Shown: positions 53,656-63,906 of the stretch, piece after piece | Layout of the letters: every line of letters starts with the position of its first letter | How positions within the stretch are numbered: the stretch's first letter is position 1 | Assembly (NCBI RefSeq): GCF_003402975.1 | Contig: NZ_QURB01000006.1 | Span: 62,001 to 126,000 of the forward strand | DNA: 64,000 nucleotides | Reading direction: 5' to 3' | Source of the DNA: Brumimicrobium aurantiacum | Lineage (GTDB): Bacteria; Bacteroidota; Bacteroidia; Flavobacteriales_D; Crocinitomicaceae | Made by a program: the position numbers and the translations under genes | The notes under the pieces: model-generated | Told to the model about the DNA's origin: nothing | The model's database searches: none | Seen by the model: only the letters and a program-made list of their open reading frames with translations

Positions 53656-54609
53656 TTATTTAAAAACTCCCATTTCGGTAAACTTATTCATTCTTTTTTC
53701 ACAACGTTCTGCAGGGTCAATTTTAGACAATAAAGTGATGTGTCTTTTAACCTCTCTTTTAACTGTAGCGAACATCTCTTCTGGATTTCTGTGAGCTCCA
53801 TTGATAGGTTCTTTAATGATTCCATCAACAAGCTTCAATCTTTTCATATCTTCAGAAGTCAGCTTTAATGCTTCGGCAGCTTTCTCTTTGTAGTCCCAAG
53901 ATCTCCATAAAATAGAAGAACAAGATTCAGGAGAGATAACAGAGTACCATGTATTTTCCAACATAATTACTTTGTCTCCAACACCAATTCCTAATGCTCC
54001 TCCAGAAGCTCCTTCACCAATAATAATACAAATGATCGGCACTTTGATGTTCATCATTTCATAAATGTTACGTGCAATGGCTTCACCTTGTCCACGTTCT
54101 TCTGCTTCTAATCCAGGAAATGCTCCAGGCGTATCAATGAAGGTTACGATAGGCTTGTTGAATTTTTCAGCTAATTTCATCAAACGTAAGGCTTTTCTAT
54201 ATCCTTCAGGATTTGCCATACCAAAGTTACGGTATTGACGCATCTTTGTGTTCATTCCTTTTTGCTGACCAACAAACATCACTGTTTTTCCATCTATTGA
54301 TCCCCAGCCACCTACCATAGCTTTATCATCAGAAACATTTCTATCACCGTGAAGCTCTTGGAAGTCTCCTTGCGTGATTGCTTCTATATATGCTAAGGTA
54401 TATGGTCTTTCTGGATGACGTGATAATTGCACTCTTTGCCAAGGTGTCAAATTTGAAAAAATCTCTTTGGTTTTAGACTCTAATTTGTCTTCCAATTCTT
54501 TGATTTTATCCGTCATATCTAATTCTGCATCTTTTCCAATGTCTTGTGCTTTAGCAATTTGTTGCTCTAATGCATTGATTGGTTCTTCGAAATCTAAGTA
54601 TATTGACAT
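53656..54609 (-). CDS. accA: Acetyl-CoA carboxylase, carboxyltransferase alpha subunit
   Basis: A full-length 317-residue AccA: N-terminal helical part, then [19 protein letters not shown] and [22 protein letters not shown] (start given), [20 protein letters not shown] and [14 protein letters not shown]. It transfers carboxyl from biotin to acetyl-CoA in fatty-acid synthesis. Cytoplasmic. Divergent from ispE across 67 bases. Confidence 0.97.
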   Translation of the reverse strand: MSIYLDFEEPINALEQQIAKAQDIGKDAELDMTDKIKELEDKLESKTKEIFSNLTPWQRVQLSRHPERPYTLAYIEAITQGDFQELHGDRNVSDDKAMVGGWGSIDGKTVMFVGQQKGMNTKMRQYRNFGMANPEGYRKALRLMKLAEKFNKPIVTFIDTPGAFPGLEAEERGQGEAIARNIYEMMNIKVPIICIIIGEGASGGALGIGVGDKVIMLENTWYSVISPESCSSILWRSWDYKEKAAEALKLTSEDMKRLKLVDGIIKEPINGAHRNPEEMFATVKREVKRHITLLSKIDPAERCEKRMNKFTEMGVFK

Positions 54610-54663
54610 ATTAATTAATTTCTTTTTGAGGGGCGAAAGTTACAAAAAATACTTATCTATTTC

Positions 54664-54671
54664 TAAATTTG
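54664..54671 (+). promoter_or_regulatory. -7 element of ispE, probably leaderless
   Basis: TAAATTTG matches TAnnTTTG, five bases before the ispE ATG. Confidence 0.6.
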
Positions 54672-54676
54672 GGGCT

Positions 54677-55489
54677 ATGATATCATTTCCAATTTGTAAA
54701 ATAAATCTCGGATTAAATATTTTGGCTAAACGAAAGGATGGTTTCCATGAGATAAACTCTTTGATGTATCCTGTTCCTGTAAAAGATGTTTTAGAGATCG
54801 TTCCTGCAGAAAAATTTAATTTTAGATCTGCTGGACTTCCTATTCCTGGGGATCATTCTACCAATATTGTTGTTCAAGCTTATGAATTACTTAAAAAAGA
54901 ATTCAATTTGGATCCGGTATCTATATACCTCTATAAAAACATTCCAATGGGTGGTGGACTTGGAGGAGGTTCTGCAAATGGAGCAGAGGCTTTATTGTTG
55001 TTGAATAAAATTTTTGTTTTAAATCTTTCTACTGATGATTTACAGAAAAGAGCAGCAATATTAGGTTCTGATTGTGCTTTCTTTATTAAGTCTACACCTC
55101 AAATTTCAAAAGGAAGAGGAGAGTTGCTTTGTGATTTTAATTTGGATTTATCGGGTAAATTTCTGTTGCTTGTAAACGATGGAACGCATATCAGTACGGC
55201 TGAGGCATATCAAGGAATTAGCCCTACAACACCTAAGCATAATCTTGAAAATGTGCTAAGTCAGCCAATCAGAACATGGAAGGATGATTTAATCAATGAT
55301 TTTGAATATCCTATGTTGGAAAAATATCAACAGTTGAAGGGAATTAAAAATGAACTTTATATTTTAGGTGCAGAATATGCTGCAATGACAGGGTCTGGAT
55401 CAACGATGTTTGGCCTATTTTCTAAACCTCCAGAAATGGAGAATACTTTTGATTTTAAAAATGGATTTGTAAAATTGATTGAGCTTTAA
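54677..55489 (+). CDS. ispE: 4-diphosphocytidyl-2-C-methyl-D-erythritol kinase
   Basis: A 270-residue GHMP kinase of the non-mevalonate isoprenoid pathway. ATG 54677 gives the family start (CKINLGLNILAKRKDGFHE). The ATP loop is PMGGGLGGGSANGAEALLLL near 90, and GSDCAFFIKSTPQISKGRGE and MTGSGSTMFGLF complete the family blocks. The open frame extends 70 codons upstream inside the accA region, but that extension lies antisense to accA and lacks family features. Ends three bases from the convergent FG-GAP gene. Confidence 0.95.
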   Translation: MISFPICKINLGLNILAKRKDGFHEINSLMYPVPVKDVLEIVPAEKFNFRSAGLPIPGDHSTNIVVQAYELLKKEFNLDPVSIYLYKNIPMGGGLGGGSANGAEALLLLNKIFVLNLSTDDLQKRAAILGSDCAFFIKSTPQISKGRGELLCDFNLDLSGKFLLLVNDGTHISTAEAYQGISPTTPKHNLENVLSQPIRTWKDDLINDFEYPMLEKYQQLKGIKNELYILGAEYAAMTGSGSTMFGLFSKPPEMENTFDFKNGFVKLIEL

Positions 55490-55492
55490 TGA

Positions 55493-57754
55493 CTATTGAA
55501 TAACCATTTTACGACTTGAAATAATTTGATGACTCGTTTTTAAAATTAAAGTATAAACGCCTTGATCAGCTTTTGATAAATCTATTTTTGATGAATTGGA
55601 AATCCCTTTCTGTTGCGCAATAACTCTTCCCAAATTATCATAGATCACATATTCTACAGTTTGTTCAGAAGGCCCGATTTCCAAGGTGAAATTTCCTGTT
55701 TTACTCGGATTTGGATAAATATTTAAAGATTGTTCTATCTGCTCTAATTCTTGATGACTTAATATTAAATCGCTCGTAGTTTCAGCAATGTACGACCATA
55801 CTCCACCTAAATCTGTTCCCACTAGCATTTCATATCTTCCATCAATTCTTAAATTTGAAATAAAAGGGGCTGAATAAGCACTCGTTTGGATATATGAATA
55901 ATTGTCTGATAACATCATAAAGTTGTCACCATCATTGAGGTTTTCATCAATATCAGTATAATAATAAATACTTCCTTGTTGATTTCCGACAAACAAATGT
56001 GTTGTATCGTTGTGTCTTACAAAAGCTGGAACAGCATAGTTATCTGGAGAAAAAACCTCTCCCATATCAATGTTTCCAAGATTGTCCGTGACGAGTTCAA
56101 ATGAAGGTAGGGTCGGCGTTCCTATATTTTGGTAATAACTTAATCCAGCAGATTTTCTCCCTATTATTATATCTAATAATCCATCATTGTTAAGGTCGAA
56201 TATCTGTGGTGAAGCAAATGCATTAACTTCAATTGGAGTGCCTAAATTGTCTGTCATGTTCAATTGTTGAAGAACAAAGTCTTCAGGTCCAGTTCCAGAT
56301 TTCGAGTAGAGGTGAAGTCGACCATTAGAAGTTCCTAAAATCATTTCCACTTTTCCATCTCCATACAAATCACCAAAAGCAGGATGCATTCTCAATCCAT
56401 ATCCGGCAGTAGATAGGTTTAACCAATCGTCAGATATAAAAGTGAATTCTGGATTTGAGGTTGTACCAGTATTTTGGAAATATTGAACCTTAGAAATTTT
56501 ATCTGATGGATCTAAATAGCGGAAATTTGAAGAAATTAATAAGTCAAGTAATCCATCTTCATTTAAATCTACCAAAACAGGAATAGCGCCTTTTCCATTT
56601 TCTATCATTTGATCTTGTAAAAAATTACGTTTCACCAAAGAAAAATTAGGGTTGGAATTGTTACCTAAATTTTGATAATACCAAACACTTTCAAGGTTTT
56701 CAGAGCCTCCACTGGCATTTGTACCAACAATTAAATCTTTTATTCCGTCATGATTTACATCAATGAAGTAAGGTGCTGGAAAAATCGGTAAGTCCAAAGG
56801 AGTTGTATTGCTTGGATAATTTGCGTCCATGCTGGTCATTAGTGCTGTGTCATTTGGTGCAGCTCCATTTGTTAGTGCGGTTAAATTATTATGTGCTACA
56901 TCACCCAAAATGATGTCCATAGCATTGTCTCCATTTAAATCAAGAATCAATAAGCTGGAGCCTGCATGGCGTACAACATTACTTGTTCCTGAAAAGTTAG
57001 AACGATCACAAGGACCAATAATTGAATTCAATTGAATATTGTTATCGGTATCACTTTCGATAAACTTACCCCAACATGGATCTTTAATTTCAAAAATTAG
57101 TGAATCTGGAATGCCATAAGTTTCCATTGAAATGTTTTTATGGTATTCTACCCTTTGTCCACCAATATGAAATGTCAATATATCTATATCTCCATCTTGG
57201 TCAATGTCAACATAAGCTGGAATGTCAATAGAACTTACATATAAATTTGAAATTCCTCCATTCGTATCGAAAGTTGACAGTAAATCATCGGCCAATTCCC
57301 ATTTTAACCCATTAGCTTGACTTCCGATGTTTTTGTACACTTTGACACCTCCAATTCCATAAGTAAAAATATCCTTCAACCCATCATTATTATAGTCAAC
57401 CATGGAGGTTCTATACCTTAAATCTGAAGGGAATTTATCTCTTTCATTATAAACATATTCATAGCTTTTCACTCCATTAAGCTCAACTGTTTTGAAGAGA
57501 ATTATTTGATTCGAGCTTCTGTCGAAAATGAATAAATCTTCAAGACCATCAAAATTATAATCTATAGTTGAGAATTGGGCATGATTTAATCCTCCTGTCC
57601 AAGCATAATTAAGTGTATCAGCGCCTTTTTTAACAATAATGCTGTCGCTATATTGAAATCCAAATTGACCAAATACATGATTAAAACTAAGTAAAAGCGC
57701 AATGACTTGGGTAAGAATAAGTTTGAATTTCAATGGGAGAATGTTTTTAATCAT
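55493..57754 (-). CDS. FG-GAP/VCBS repeat T9SS cargo protein
   Basis: A 753-residue secreted protein: leader to about 29 (NHVFGQ), then at least eight calcium-type FG-GAP/VCBS units with D-x-[ND]-x-D-G-x-x-D cores (DYNFDGLEDLFIF, DYNNDGLKDIF, DIDQDGDIDIL, DLNGDNAMDIILG, DVNHDGIKDLIVG, DLNEDGLLDLLIS, DLYGDGKVEMILG, DLNNDGLLDIIIG). The fold should be a beta-propeller. The C-terminus is a type A T9SS sorting domain (IYPNPSKTGNFTL ... GVYTLILK). Surface-attached or released; ligand unknown. Confidence 0.92.
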   Translation of the reverse strand: MIKNILPLKFKLILTQVIALLLSFNHVFGQFGFQYSDSIIVKKGADTLNYAWTGGLNHAQFSTIDYNFDGLEDLFIFDRSSNQIILFKTVELNGVKSYEYVYNERDKFPSDLRYRTSMVDYNNDGLKDIFTYGIGGVKVYKNIGSQANGLKWELADDLLSTFDTNGGISNLYVSSIDIPAYVDIDQDGDIDILTFHIGGQRVEYHKNISMETYGIPDSLIFEIKDPCWGKFIESDTDNNIQLNSIIGPCDRSNFSGTSNVVRHAGSSLLILDLNGDNAMDIILGDVAHNNLTALTNGAAPNDTALMTSMDANYPSNTTPLDLPIFPAPYFIDVNHDGIKDLIVGTNASGGSENLESVWYYQNLGNNSNPNFSLVKRNFLQDQMIENGKGAIPVLVDLNEDGLLDLLISSNFRYLDPSDKISKVQYFQNTGTTSNPEFTFISDDWLNLSTAGYGLRMHPAFGDLYGDGKVEMILGTSNGRLHLYSKSGTGPEDFVLQQLNMTDNLGTPIEVNAFASPQIFDLNNDGLLDIIIGRKSAGLSYYQNIGTPTLPSFELVTDNLGNIDMGEVFSPDNYAVPAFVRHNDTTHLFVGNQQGSIYYYTDIDENLNDGDNFMMLSDNYSYIQTSAYSAPFISNLRIDGRYEMLVGTDLGGVWSYIAETTSDLILSHQELEQIEQSLNIYPNPSKTGNFTLEIGPSEQTVEYVIYDNLGRVIAQQKGISNSSKIDLSKADQGVYTLILKTSHQIISSRKMVIQ

Positions 57755-57796
57755 CTTTAAATTTATTGCTTTTTAGGAGAATGACCTAATTTGTAT

Positions 57797-59425
57797 TTAT
57801 CGCATATCGAAAACAATTTCTCCTTCTACAATTGTAAGCCATGCATAATTAGGTAAAAATGAAGATGTACTTTGTACTTTTTGATCGAAAATTGAAATGT
57901 TGGCTTGTTTTCCTTTTTCTAGTGAACCATATTTCGATTCTCCAAAACATCCGTAGGCAGCCCAAAGGGTCATTGCTTTTAAAGTTGTTGAAAGATCAAC
58001 AGCTTCTTTTGGTACAAATCCGTCGATGGGTTCATTATTGGAACTTTTTCGTTGAACTGCAGCATGAATTGTTGCAAATGGGTCGTAGTGTTCAATTGGG
58101 AAGTCTGTACCAAAAATAATCATTCCTGACTGTTTGTATAGTGAATTGTAAGCATAAGCACCATTGTTTAGTCGCTCTTTTCCAATATGATTTTCAGCCC
58201 ATCGTTGATCTGAAGTTGCATGTGTTGGCTGAACCGAGGGTAAAACGCCTGAAGAAGCAAAAAGCTTTAGGTCTTGAGGATTTACTATTTGTGCGTGTTC
58301 AATCCTCCATCTGTGATCAGGTCTATCTTTCATGAGTGTGTCTATAATGTTTAACACCAAACGATTTGCAGAGTCGCCAATGCAATGACTGTTCACTTGA
58401 AAGTTTAGCTTTTTAGCAAGGTTAAAGATTTCCTTAATTCTTTCTGGACTTTTTAATAATATTCCATGATTTGTTGAGTCGTCTGAATATGGATTAATCA
58501 TACATGCTCCGTGAGATCCTAATGCTCCATCTGCAATTACCTTAAAGCTTTGCACACTAAGATGATTGTTTTGATAATGCCCATTTTCTTTTGCAAATTG
58601 AATATTGTTCTCTGTTGGAAGTAGCATCGCATAAATATTGATTTCCAATGCATTTTCTTCGGCCAATTCAATTAAAATGTCAAGATCTCTTTTGTAAAGT
58701 CCTGCTTCGTGAATATGTGTAATTCCCGCTGCAAGTAAATCACTTTGTATGTCTAAAATTGAAGCTTTAATTTCAGCTTTACTTGGGTCAGGAATATTAA
58801 AATTAACGATGTCAATGGCATGGTCTAAAAGGATACCAGTCAATTTACCGTCTTTTTTTAAAATGACACCTCCATCAATGGTTGTGGTATCGGTAATACC
58901 AACATGTTCCATCATTGCATTATTAATCAACATTGCATGTCCATCAATTCTAGTTAAAGCTACAGGAACTGTTGGAAAAGCTTTATTCAATAAATCATTG
59001 TTTGGTAATTCTTTTTCATTCCATAGGCTTTGATCCCAGCCTCGACCAATAATGATTTCTTGTTGCTTTTTGCTTTGATGTTTTTCCAGACGACCGATGA
59101 CTTCATAGTAAGAACTGGTGTTTCTTAAGTCAACGCTTAATCGCTGTTTAGCCAAGCTCGTTAGGTGCCCATGTGCATCATGAAATCCTGGAAATACATC
59201 TTTTTTTTGAGCGTTTATGATTTGATCTGATGCATATTTGTTCAGGATTTGTCGTTCAGGACCGACCTCAACAATTTTTCCATCTTTAATGGCAATAGCT
59301 TCTGCTTTTTCTAATTGATCATTCATGATGTTCACATTTGCATTATGAATAATTAGGTCAACATCTTTTCCTTTGTAACAAGATGTAATCAAGAATAATA
59401 GGCAGAGTAAAGAGAAGTACTTCAT
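57797..59425 (-). CDS. Amidohydrolase-family lipoprotein (YtcJ-like)
   Basis: A 542-residue lipoprotein: lipobox LITSC (Cys16), then an amidohydrolase_3-type TIM barrel. The HxH metal block FPGFHDAHGHL is near 80, TRIDGHAMLIN near 157, ADGALGSHGACM near 298, and NSHCIGDSANRLV, RIEHAQI and FGTDFPIEHYDP further on. The YtcJ-like group hydrolyses amides; the substrate is unknown. Probably periplasm-facing on the outer membrane. Confidence 0.9.
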   Translation of the reverse strand: MKYFSLLCLLFLITSCYKGKDVDLIIHNANVNIMNDQLEKAEAIAIKDGKIVEVGPERQILNKYASDQIINAQKKDVFPGFHDAHGHLTSLAKQRLSVDLRNTSSYYEVIGRLEKHQSKKQQEIIIGRGWDQSLWNEKELPNNDLLNKAFPTVPVALTRIDGHAMLINNAMMEHVGITDTTTIDGGVILKKDGKLTGILLDHAIDIVNFNIPDPSKAEIKASILDIQSDLLAAGITHIHEAGLYKRDLDILIELAEENALEINIYAMLLPTENNIQFAKENGHYQNNHLSVQSFKVIADGALGSHGACMINPYSDDSTNHGILLKSPERIKEIFNLAKKLNFQVNSHCIGDSANRLVLNIIDTLMKDRPDHRWRIEHAQIVNPQDLKLFASSGVLPSVQPTHATSDQRWAENHIGKERLNNGAYAYNSLYKQSGMIIFGTDFPIEHYDPFATIHAAVQRKSSNNEPIDGFVPKEAVDLSTTLKAMTLWAAYGCFGESKYGSLEKGKQANISIFDQKVQSTSSFLPNYAWLTIVEGEIVFDMR

Positions 59426-59585
59426 AGACTTATAATTTTAATCTGTAAAAATAAGAAGAAAAGAACTGCTTTTAATTGTTATGGAATGCGATATGGATTT
59501 TTTTTTGTAAATTAAATCAGAAAATATAATTCTAGTTAAGGATTAATGAAAGTATAAATAATGCGAATGGATGGAAGGTATTTTT

Positions 59586-59593
59586 TATCTTTG
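59586..59593 (+). promoter_or_regulatory. -7 promoter element of WG-repeat operon
   Basis: TATCTTTG matches TAnnTTTG, 20 bases before ATG 59614. Confidence 0.6.
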
Positions 59594-59613
59594 TGATACA
59601 TATATAAAAGAGA

Positions 59614-61722
59614 ATGAATCGAACACAGCAAATCATAATTGTTTTTATCACTTTGTTATCATTGGTTTTAGGATCATGTAAAATAAATAAAGGATTTGAA
59701 GCGCTTAATAATTATAATTATTTTGATGCGAAACAATATTTTGAAAAATCCTTGAAAAAGGATGAATCTCCTGCTGCATATGGACTGAGTCTAATTTATT
59801 TTAGAAATGATAATCCATTTCATCATCAGGATTCAGCTTATCACTATAGTTTATTGTCCATTGAATCTTATAAAGAGGCTACTCAAAAAACAAGAGATAA
59901 ATGGTTGGAAAAACTTGATTTCAGTATTGAGAAAGCTAAACAACACCGAAAAGCTGTGAGTGATTATGCTTTTTTAGAAGCAGAAAAAGAGAATTCTGTT
60001 GTTGCTTATCAATATTTTATTGCAAAAAATCCATGGTCTGCTAAAAAGGAAATAGCAGAACGAAGAAGGGATTCACTTGCCTTTTACATTGCTAAAGAAG
60101 ATGGCTCCAGTTATGCTTTATCTGAGTATATTAGAAAGTTTGAGGATAGTGAATGGAGGCACAAAGCGCAATCATTGCTATTTAGAGCGCAATACAATGA
60201 AACGATAAAAGGAGGAAAAACAGCTTCGTTTTTAGAATTCATTGAAAAATTCCCCAATAATCCTTTGGTAAGAGATGCTCATTATCAGGTTTATATGCTT
60301 GAGACGAAGGAGAAGACCATTTCAGCCTTTAATAGTTTTATTCGTCGCTATCCTGACAATGTTTTTATTGATGATGCTTGGACAAGTTTATACCGCTTGT
60401 CAATTGCAGATTATCAGAAAGAAACCATCTTGAGTTTTTCTAACGCTTACCCAGATTTTCCTTTTCCAGAATTAATTGAACAAGACTTAAAATTAGTAGG
60501 GAAGAAGCTTTATCAATTTATCCAAAATAATAAATATGGATTTATGGATGAAAGAGGAAATGTGGTAATAAAAGCTAATTTCGAATATGCTGGACAATTT
60601 AAAAACGGTTTGGCTGTTGTTATTAAAGAAGGAAATCATGGATACATCAATAAAGATGGTGAACTCTTAATCGATTATCAATATGAGGAAGCTATGGATT
60701 TTGATCAAGGAAGGGCAGTAGTGGTAGAAAAGGATAAATATGGTATGATTGATGTTTCAGGTACTTATGTTTTAAATCCTGAATTTGAAGATATTGGTTC
60801 TTTTAATGATGGTATTGCCTATGTTCAGAGCGATAGCGGATTCCAATATTATACTTTGGATGGTTCACTAGCTTTTTCAACTATTTTCGATGAAGCATTT
60901 GCTCATCAAGATGGAAAAGCAAAGGTTAGAAAAGGAAATGAGTCTGGTTATATCGGATTAGATGGGTCTTTTATTGTTTCGACAACAAATGGAACGCTAA
61001 CTCATTTTAAAGATTCTATTTATGTTCATATTTTAAGAGATAGCATGAATTTGATGTATGCAAATGGAACATATTTGTTTGAGAACGGATTTGATCAAAT
61101 AGGAACATTAGTCAACAATCGTGCAATTGTAGAAAGGGATGGAAAGTTTGGTTTTGTAAATGGGAAAGGAGAAATTGTTATTCCAATAAAGCATCATGTC
61201 TATCCAAATTATCTTCAATTTTCACAGTTTAAAAATGGACATGTGATTTTGAAAAGAATGAATAAATATGCAATGATCGACAGTGTTGGAAATTCAGTTT
61301 TACCCGCCATTTTTAAAGGAATTGGAACTTATGGAGATTTGATTCCAGTTAGTAAAGGTGATGGCTGGGGGTATGCCAATTCAAATGTTAGACTTAAAAT
61401 TGATTATCAATACGACTATGCCTTTGAGTTTGTTAACGGAAAGGCAATTGTTGAGAAAGAAGGTAAAGTTGGCCTAATTGATATTGAAAATGAGTTGATC
61501 GTTCCTTTAGAATTTGAATCGATTAAAAGGCTTTCTGATTCTATTCTATTGGTTAAGAAACAAGGACTTTATGGATTAATAGGAATTGACAATAGTTTGA
61601 TGGTTGAGGTATCTTATCATCGAATTTCAGAATACTCTCCAAATCTTTATCAACTTGTTAAAGATCATGAGGTCTCATACTTTGATAAAGTCAAAAAGGA
61701 AATTATAAGTTTAAAGGAGTAA
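59614..61722 (+). CDS. WG-repeat lipoprotein with TPR-like N-terminal region
   Basis: A 702-residue lipoprotein: lipobox VLGSC (Cys22), then a helical TPR/Sel1-like region (about 25-290) with YFDAKQYFEKSLKKD. About ten WG-type repeats (about 300-690) follow, such as YGFMDERGNVVIKANFEYA, HGYINKDGELLIDYQYEEA and WGYANSNVRLKIDYQYDYA. WG repeats form beta hairpin units that bind ligands of unknown kind. It starts an operon with a TonB-like gene and an O-antigen-ligase-like gene; the stop and next start overlap by one base (TAATG). Function unknown, perhaps envelope-related. Confidence 0.88.
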   Translation: MNRTQQIIIVFITLLSLVLGSCKINKGFEALNNYNYFDAKQYFEKSLKKDESPAAYGLSLIYFRNDNPFHHQDSAYHYSLLSIESYKEATQKTRDKWLEKLDFSIEKAKQHRKAVSDYAFLEAEKENSVVAYQYFIAKNPWSAKKEIAERRRDSLAFYIAKEDGSSYALSEYIRKFEDSEWRHKAQSLLFRAQYNETIKGGKTASFLEFIEKFPNNPLVRDAHYQVYMLETKEKTISAFNSFIRRYPDNVFIDDAWTSLYRLSIADYQKETILSFSNAYPDFPFPELIEQDLKLVGKKLYQFIQNNKYGFMDERGNVVIKANFEYAGQFKNGLAVVIKEGNHGYINKDGELLIDYQYEEAMDFDQGRAVVVEKDKYGMIDVSGTYVLNPEFEDIGSFNDGIAYVQSDSGFQYYTLDGSLAFSTIFDEAFAHQDGKAKVRKGNESGYIGLDGSFIVSTTNGTLTHFKDSIYVHILRDSMNLMYANGTYLFENGFDQIGTLVNNRAIVERDGKFGFVNGKGEIVIPIKHHVYPNYLQFSQFKNGHVILKRMNKYAMIDSVGNSVLPAIFKGIGTYGDLIPVSKGDGWGYANSNVRLKIDYQYDYAFEFVNGKAIVEKEGKVGLIDIENELIVPLEFESIKRLSDSILLVKKQGLYGLIGIDNSLMVEVSYHRISEYSPNLYQLVKDHEVSYFDKVKKEIISLKE

Positions 61723-62519
61723 TGAGTAAGATTATTGATTTTATTGAACGACATAAATATGGGATTTTAATCACCATAGCTGTTCACATTGCTATATTTA
61801 TTTATTTCCAAGTTGAAACTTACAAAGAGGCAGTGATTTTTCATCCTTGGGAGTTTAATACCGCTCATGAAGAAAAAGATAATATTGAAATTACTCCCGA
61901 CCAAATTCAGACACCAGAAGAACAACAACTTCTGCAGCCTAACGAAAAGGTTTCTTCTTTTGTAAGAAATGAGAACGACAAGCGAAATCGAACAAATAAA
62001 CATAACATAAACTATACATCATCTCAATCAAGTTCTAATCCAGAGCAATTGGAAGATGATTATGAGCAGAGCTTGAAAGATGAAATAAGACGCCGTAGAG
62101 AAGAAAAAAATGGCAAAAAATCACCTACTACAGAACAAAGCTCAGAACAACAAAACAAACAAAATTCAAAATCCTCAGAGGATAAAAGTAATAAGCAAAC
62201 CAGTGGTGAAGCGATTGCAGGAAAAACAATGGTTTCTTATTCTTTACACGATCGTCATCCATTGAATCATAATGATTGGTATGTAAGAAATCCTGGTTAT
62301 ACATGTGGAAATGTTAATGGAGTTGTTCGAGTGAAGATCACTGTAGATGTAGGAGGAAATGTTACAGATGCTGAAGTCGATGAATCAAAAAGTCAGAATG
62401 CAACAGCGTGTATGTTAGAAAAAGCCAAAGAATATGCAATGAAATCTAGGTTTAATTATGCTGGTGAAGCTCCTCGAAAACAAGAGGGAACTATAACCTA
62501 TAGATTTGTATTTAGATAA
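61722..62519 (+). CDS. TonB-like protein
   Basis: A 265-residue protein: one N-terminal membrane helix (about 14-30, YGILITIAVHIAIFIYF), a charged, glutamine/serine/lysine-rich linker (about 50-165) rather than the classic proline-rich one, and a C-terminal TonB-type beta domain (about 200-265, VRVKITVDVGGNVTDAEVD, and EGTITYRFVFR). TonB proteins couple inner-membrane energy to outer-membrane receptors. No exbB/exbD genes are in this window. It is joined to the WG-repeat gene by a one-base overlap. Confidence 0.85.
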   Translation: MSKIIDFIERHKYGILITIAVHIAIFIYFQVETYKEAVIFHPWEFNTAHEEKDNIEITPDQIQTPEEQQLLQPNEKVSSFVRNENDKRNRTNKHNINYTSSQSSSNPEQLEDDYEQSLKDEIRRRREEKNGKKSPTTEQSSEQQNKQNSKSSEDKSNKQTSGEAIAGKTMVSYSLHDRHPLNHNDWYVRNPGYTCGNVNGVVRVKITVDVGGNVTDAEVDESKSQNATACMLEKAKEYAMKSRFNYAGEAPRKQEGTITYRFVFR

Positions 62520-62528
62520 TTGTACCCA

Positions 62529-63785
62529 ATGAAAAATCAAATAATAACAGGATTCAATAATATCGTCAAATCGAGAAGTATAGGAATCTATTTAATGGCC
62601 TTTGTTATTCCTTTTCTTTCAGATATGTTGGGGATTTGTATAGCTGTTATTATAGTAGAGCAATTGATTAGAAATCCGAAAATCGATAAAAACCATTTTC
62701 TTGCTCAACTTAGTTTTAAGAATCCAGGAATATGGCTCTTACTCTTTTACTTAATGCATGTTGTTGGATTGTGGCAAACTGAAAATATGGGCTTTGCAAA
62801 TCTTGATTTGGGGATGAAAGCAACATTAGGTATTTTACCTGTTTTCTATCTATTTTATAAAGCTAAAATTGATTGGAATTATTTTATACATTGCTTTATA
62901 ATCGGGGCATTAATCTCTTTTTTCATCAACTTGATTCTTTCCTTATATTCATATATTTTAGGTGATCGATTCATTTATCTTTTTACAAATGAGAATCTTT
63001 CTCACTTTATGCATCGTGGATATTGGGCTGTTTACCTTTCGATAGCCTATTTTTTCTTATTGAAAATTCTTAAGTCTGGTGTTGAAGAAAAATATCTTAA
63101 AAAATATATCATCGCTTCTGTGTTGATTGCTCTGGCTATTGTTTTGTCAGGGTCAAAAGTTGGAATGATTTTCGTTTTTGTGTTGACCCTTTGGGGAAGC
63201 TCCATTTTGATGAAGACCTTTGATAGAAAGAAAACGATTAAAACTATTTCAATTTTAGTGCTTTCAGTATTTCTTGTACTCCAATTATTTGTTCCTCGTA
63301 TATTCGATAGGGTTTCTGATTCTTTTAAAACAGTATTGCAACCCATAGAAAATTATGATGTTAATAATCCAAGTAGTACTGCAGCTAGAATTATGGTTTG
63401 GGACTCATCTATTGACCTAATCAAAGAAAGGTTTTGGCTTGGGTTTGGTACAGGAGACGTTAAGGATCAATTGATTCAAAAGAATTACGATAATGGATAT
63501 ATTGCAGTTGCAGACAAAAAACTCAATAGCCATAATCAATTTTTTAATTCGCATATTGCTTTAGGGGTTTTGGGAAGTTTGTTCTTATTGTTGACCCTGC
63601 TCACTAGTTTTATCAAAAAAGCAGAAGATCCTTTTTGGAGTTGGAGATGTGGAATAATTTTGATGTTGTTTTTTGCTTTATTACCAGAATCAATGTTGGA
63701 AACACAAGCAGGAATAATACCTTATGCCTTTTTACTTAGTATCTTACCATCATTTAAAGCTGTAGATTATACCTCCAAATTATAA
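62529..63785 (+). CDS. O-antigen ligase/polymerase-like membrane protein
   Basis: A 418-residue polytopic membrane protein (about ten helices) of the O-antigen ligase/Wzy superfamily. The periplasmic block SSTAARIMVWDSSIDLIKERFWLG (start given, about 282) and SHNQFFNSHIALGVLGS (about 335) are its typical segments. It joins polysaccharide to lipid carrier or core. I choose ATG 62529; an in-frame TTG at 62520 is possible. Last gene of the WG-repeat/TonB-like operon. Substrate unknown. Confidence 0.88.
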   Translation: MKNQIITGFNNIVKSRSIGIYLMAFVIPFLSDMLGICIAVIIVEQLIRNPKIDKNHFLAQLSFKNPGIWLLLFYLMHVVGLWQTENMGFANLDLGMKATLGILPVFYLFYKAKIDWNYFIHCFIIGALISFFINLILSLYSYILGDRFIYLFTNENLSHFMHRGYWAVYLSIAYFFLLKILKSGVEEKYLKKYIIASVLIALAIVLSGSKVGMIFVFVLTLWGSSILMKTFDRKKTIKTISILVLSVFLVLQLFVPRIFDRVSDSFKTVLQPIENYDVNNPSSTAARIMVWDSSIDLIKERFWLGFGTGDVKDQLIQKNYDNGYIAVADKKLNSHNQFFNSHIALGVLGSLFLLLTLLTSFIKKAEDPFWSWRCGIILMLFFALLPESMLETQAGIIPYAFLLSILPSFKAVDYTSKL

Positions 63786-63906
63786 TTACAACTCTTTAGT
63801 TTAGTCGATATTTTTCTTTTAATAGATTTAATAAATATGAGCTTTTAACACAAATATAGCTTGGGTTACATCATATTATTTTATCTTTAGTAATTCAAAT
63901 TAATTC

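Noticed and set aside
54467-54676. 70-codon N-terminal extension of ispE
   Set aside because: It runs antisense through accA and lacks GHMP features; the family start and a -7 element fit ATG 54677.
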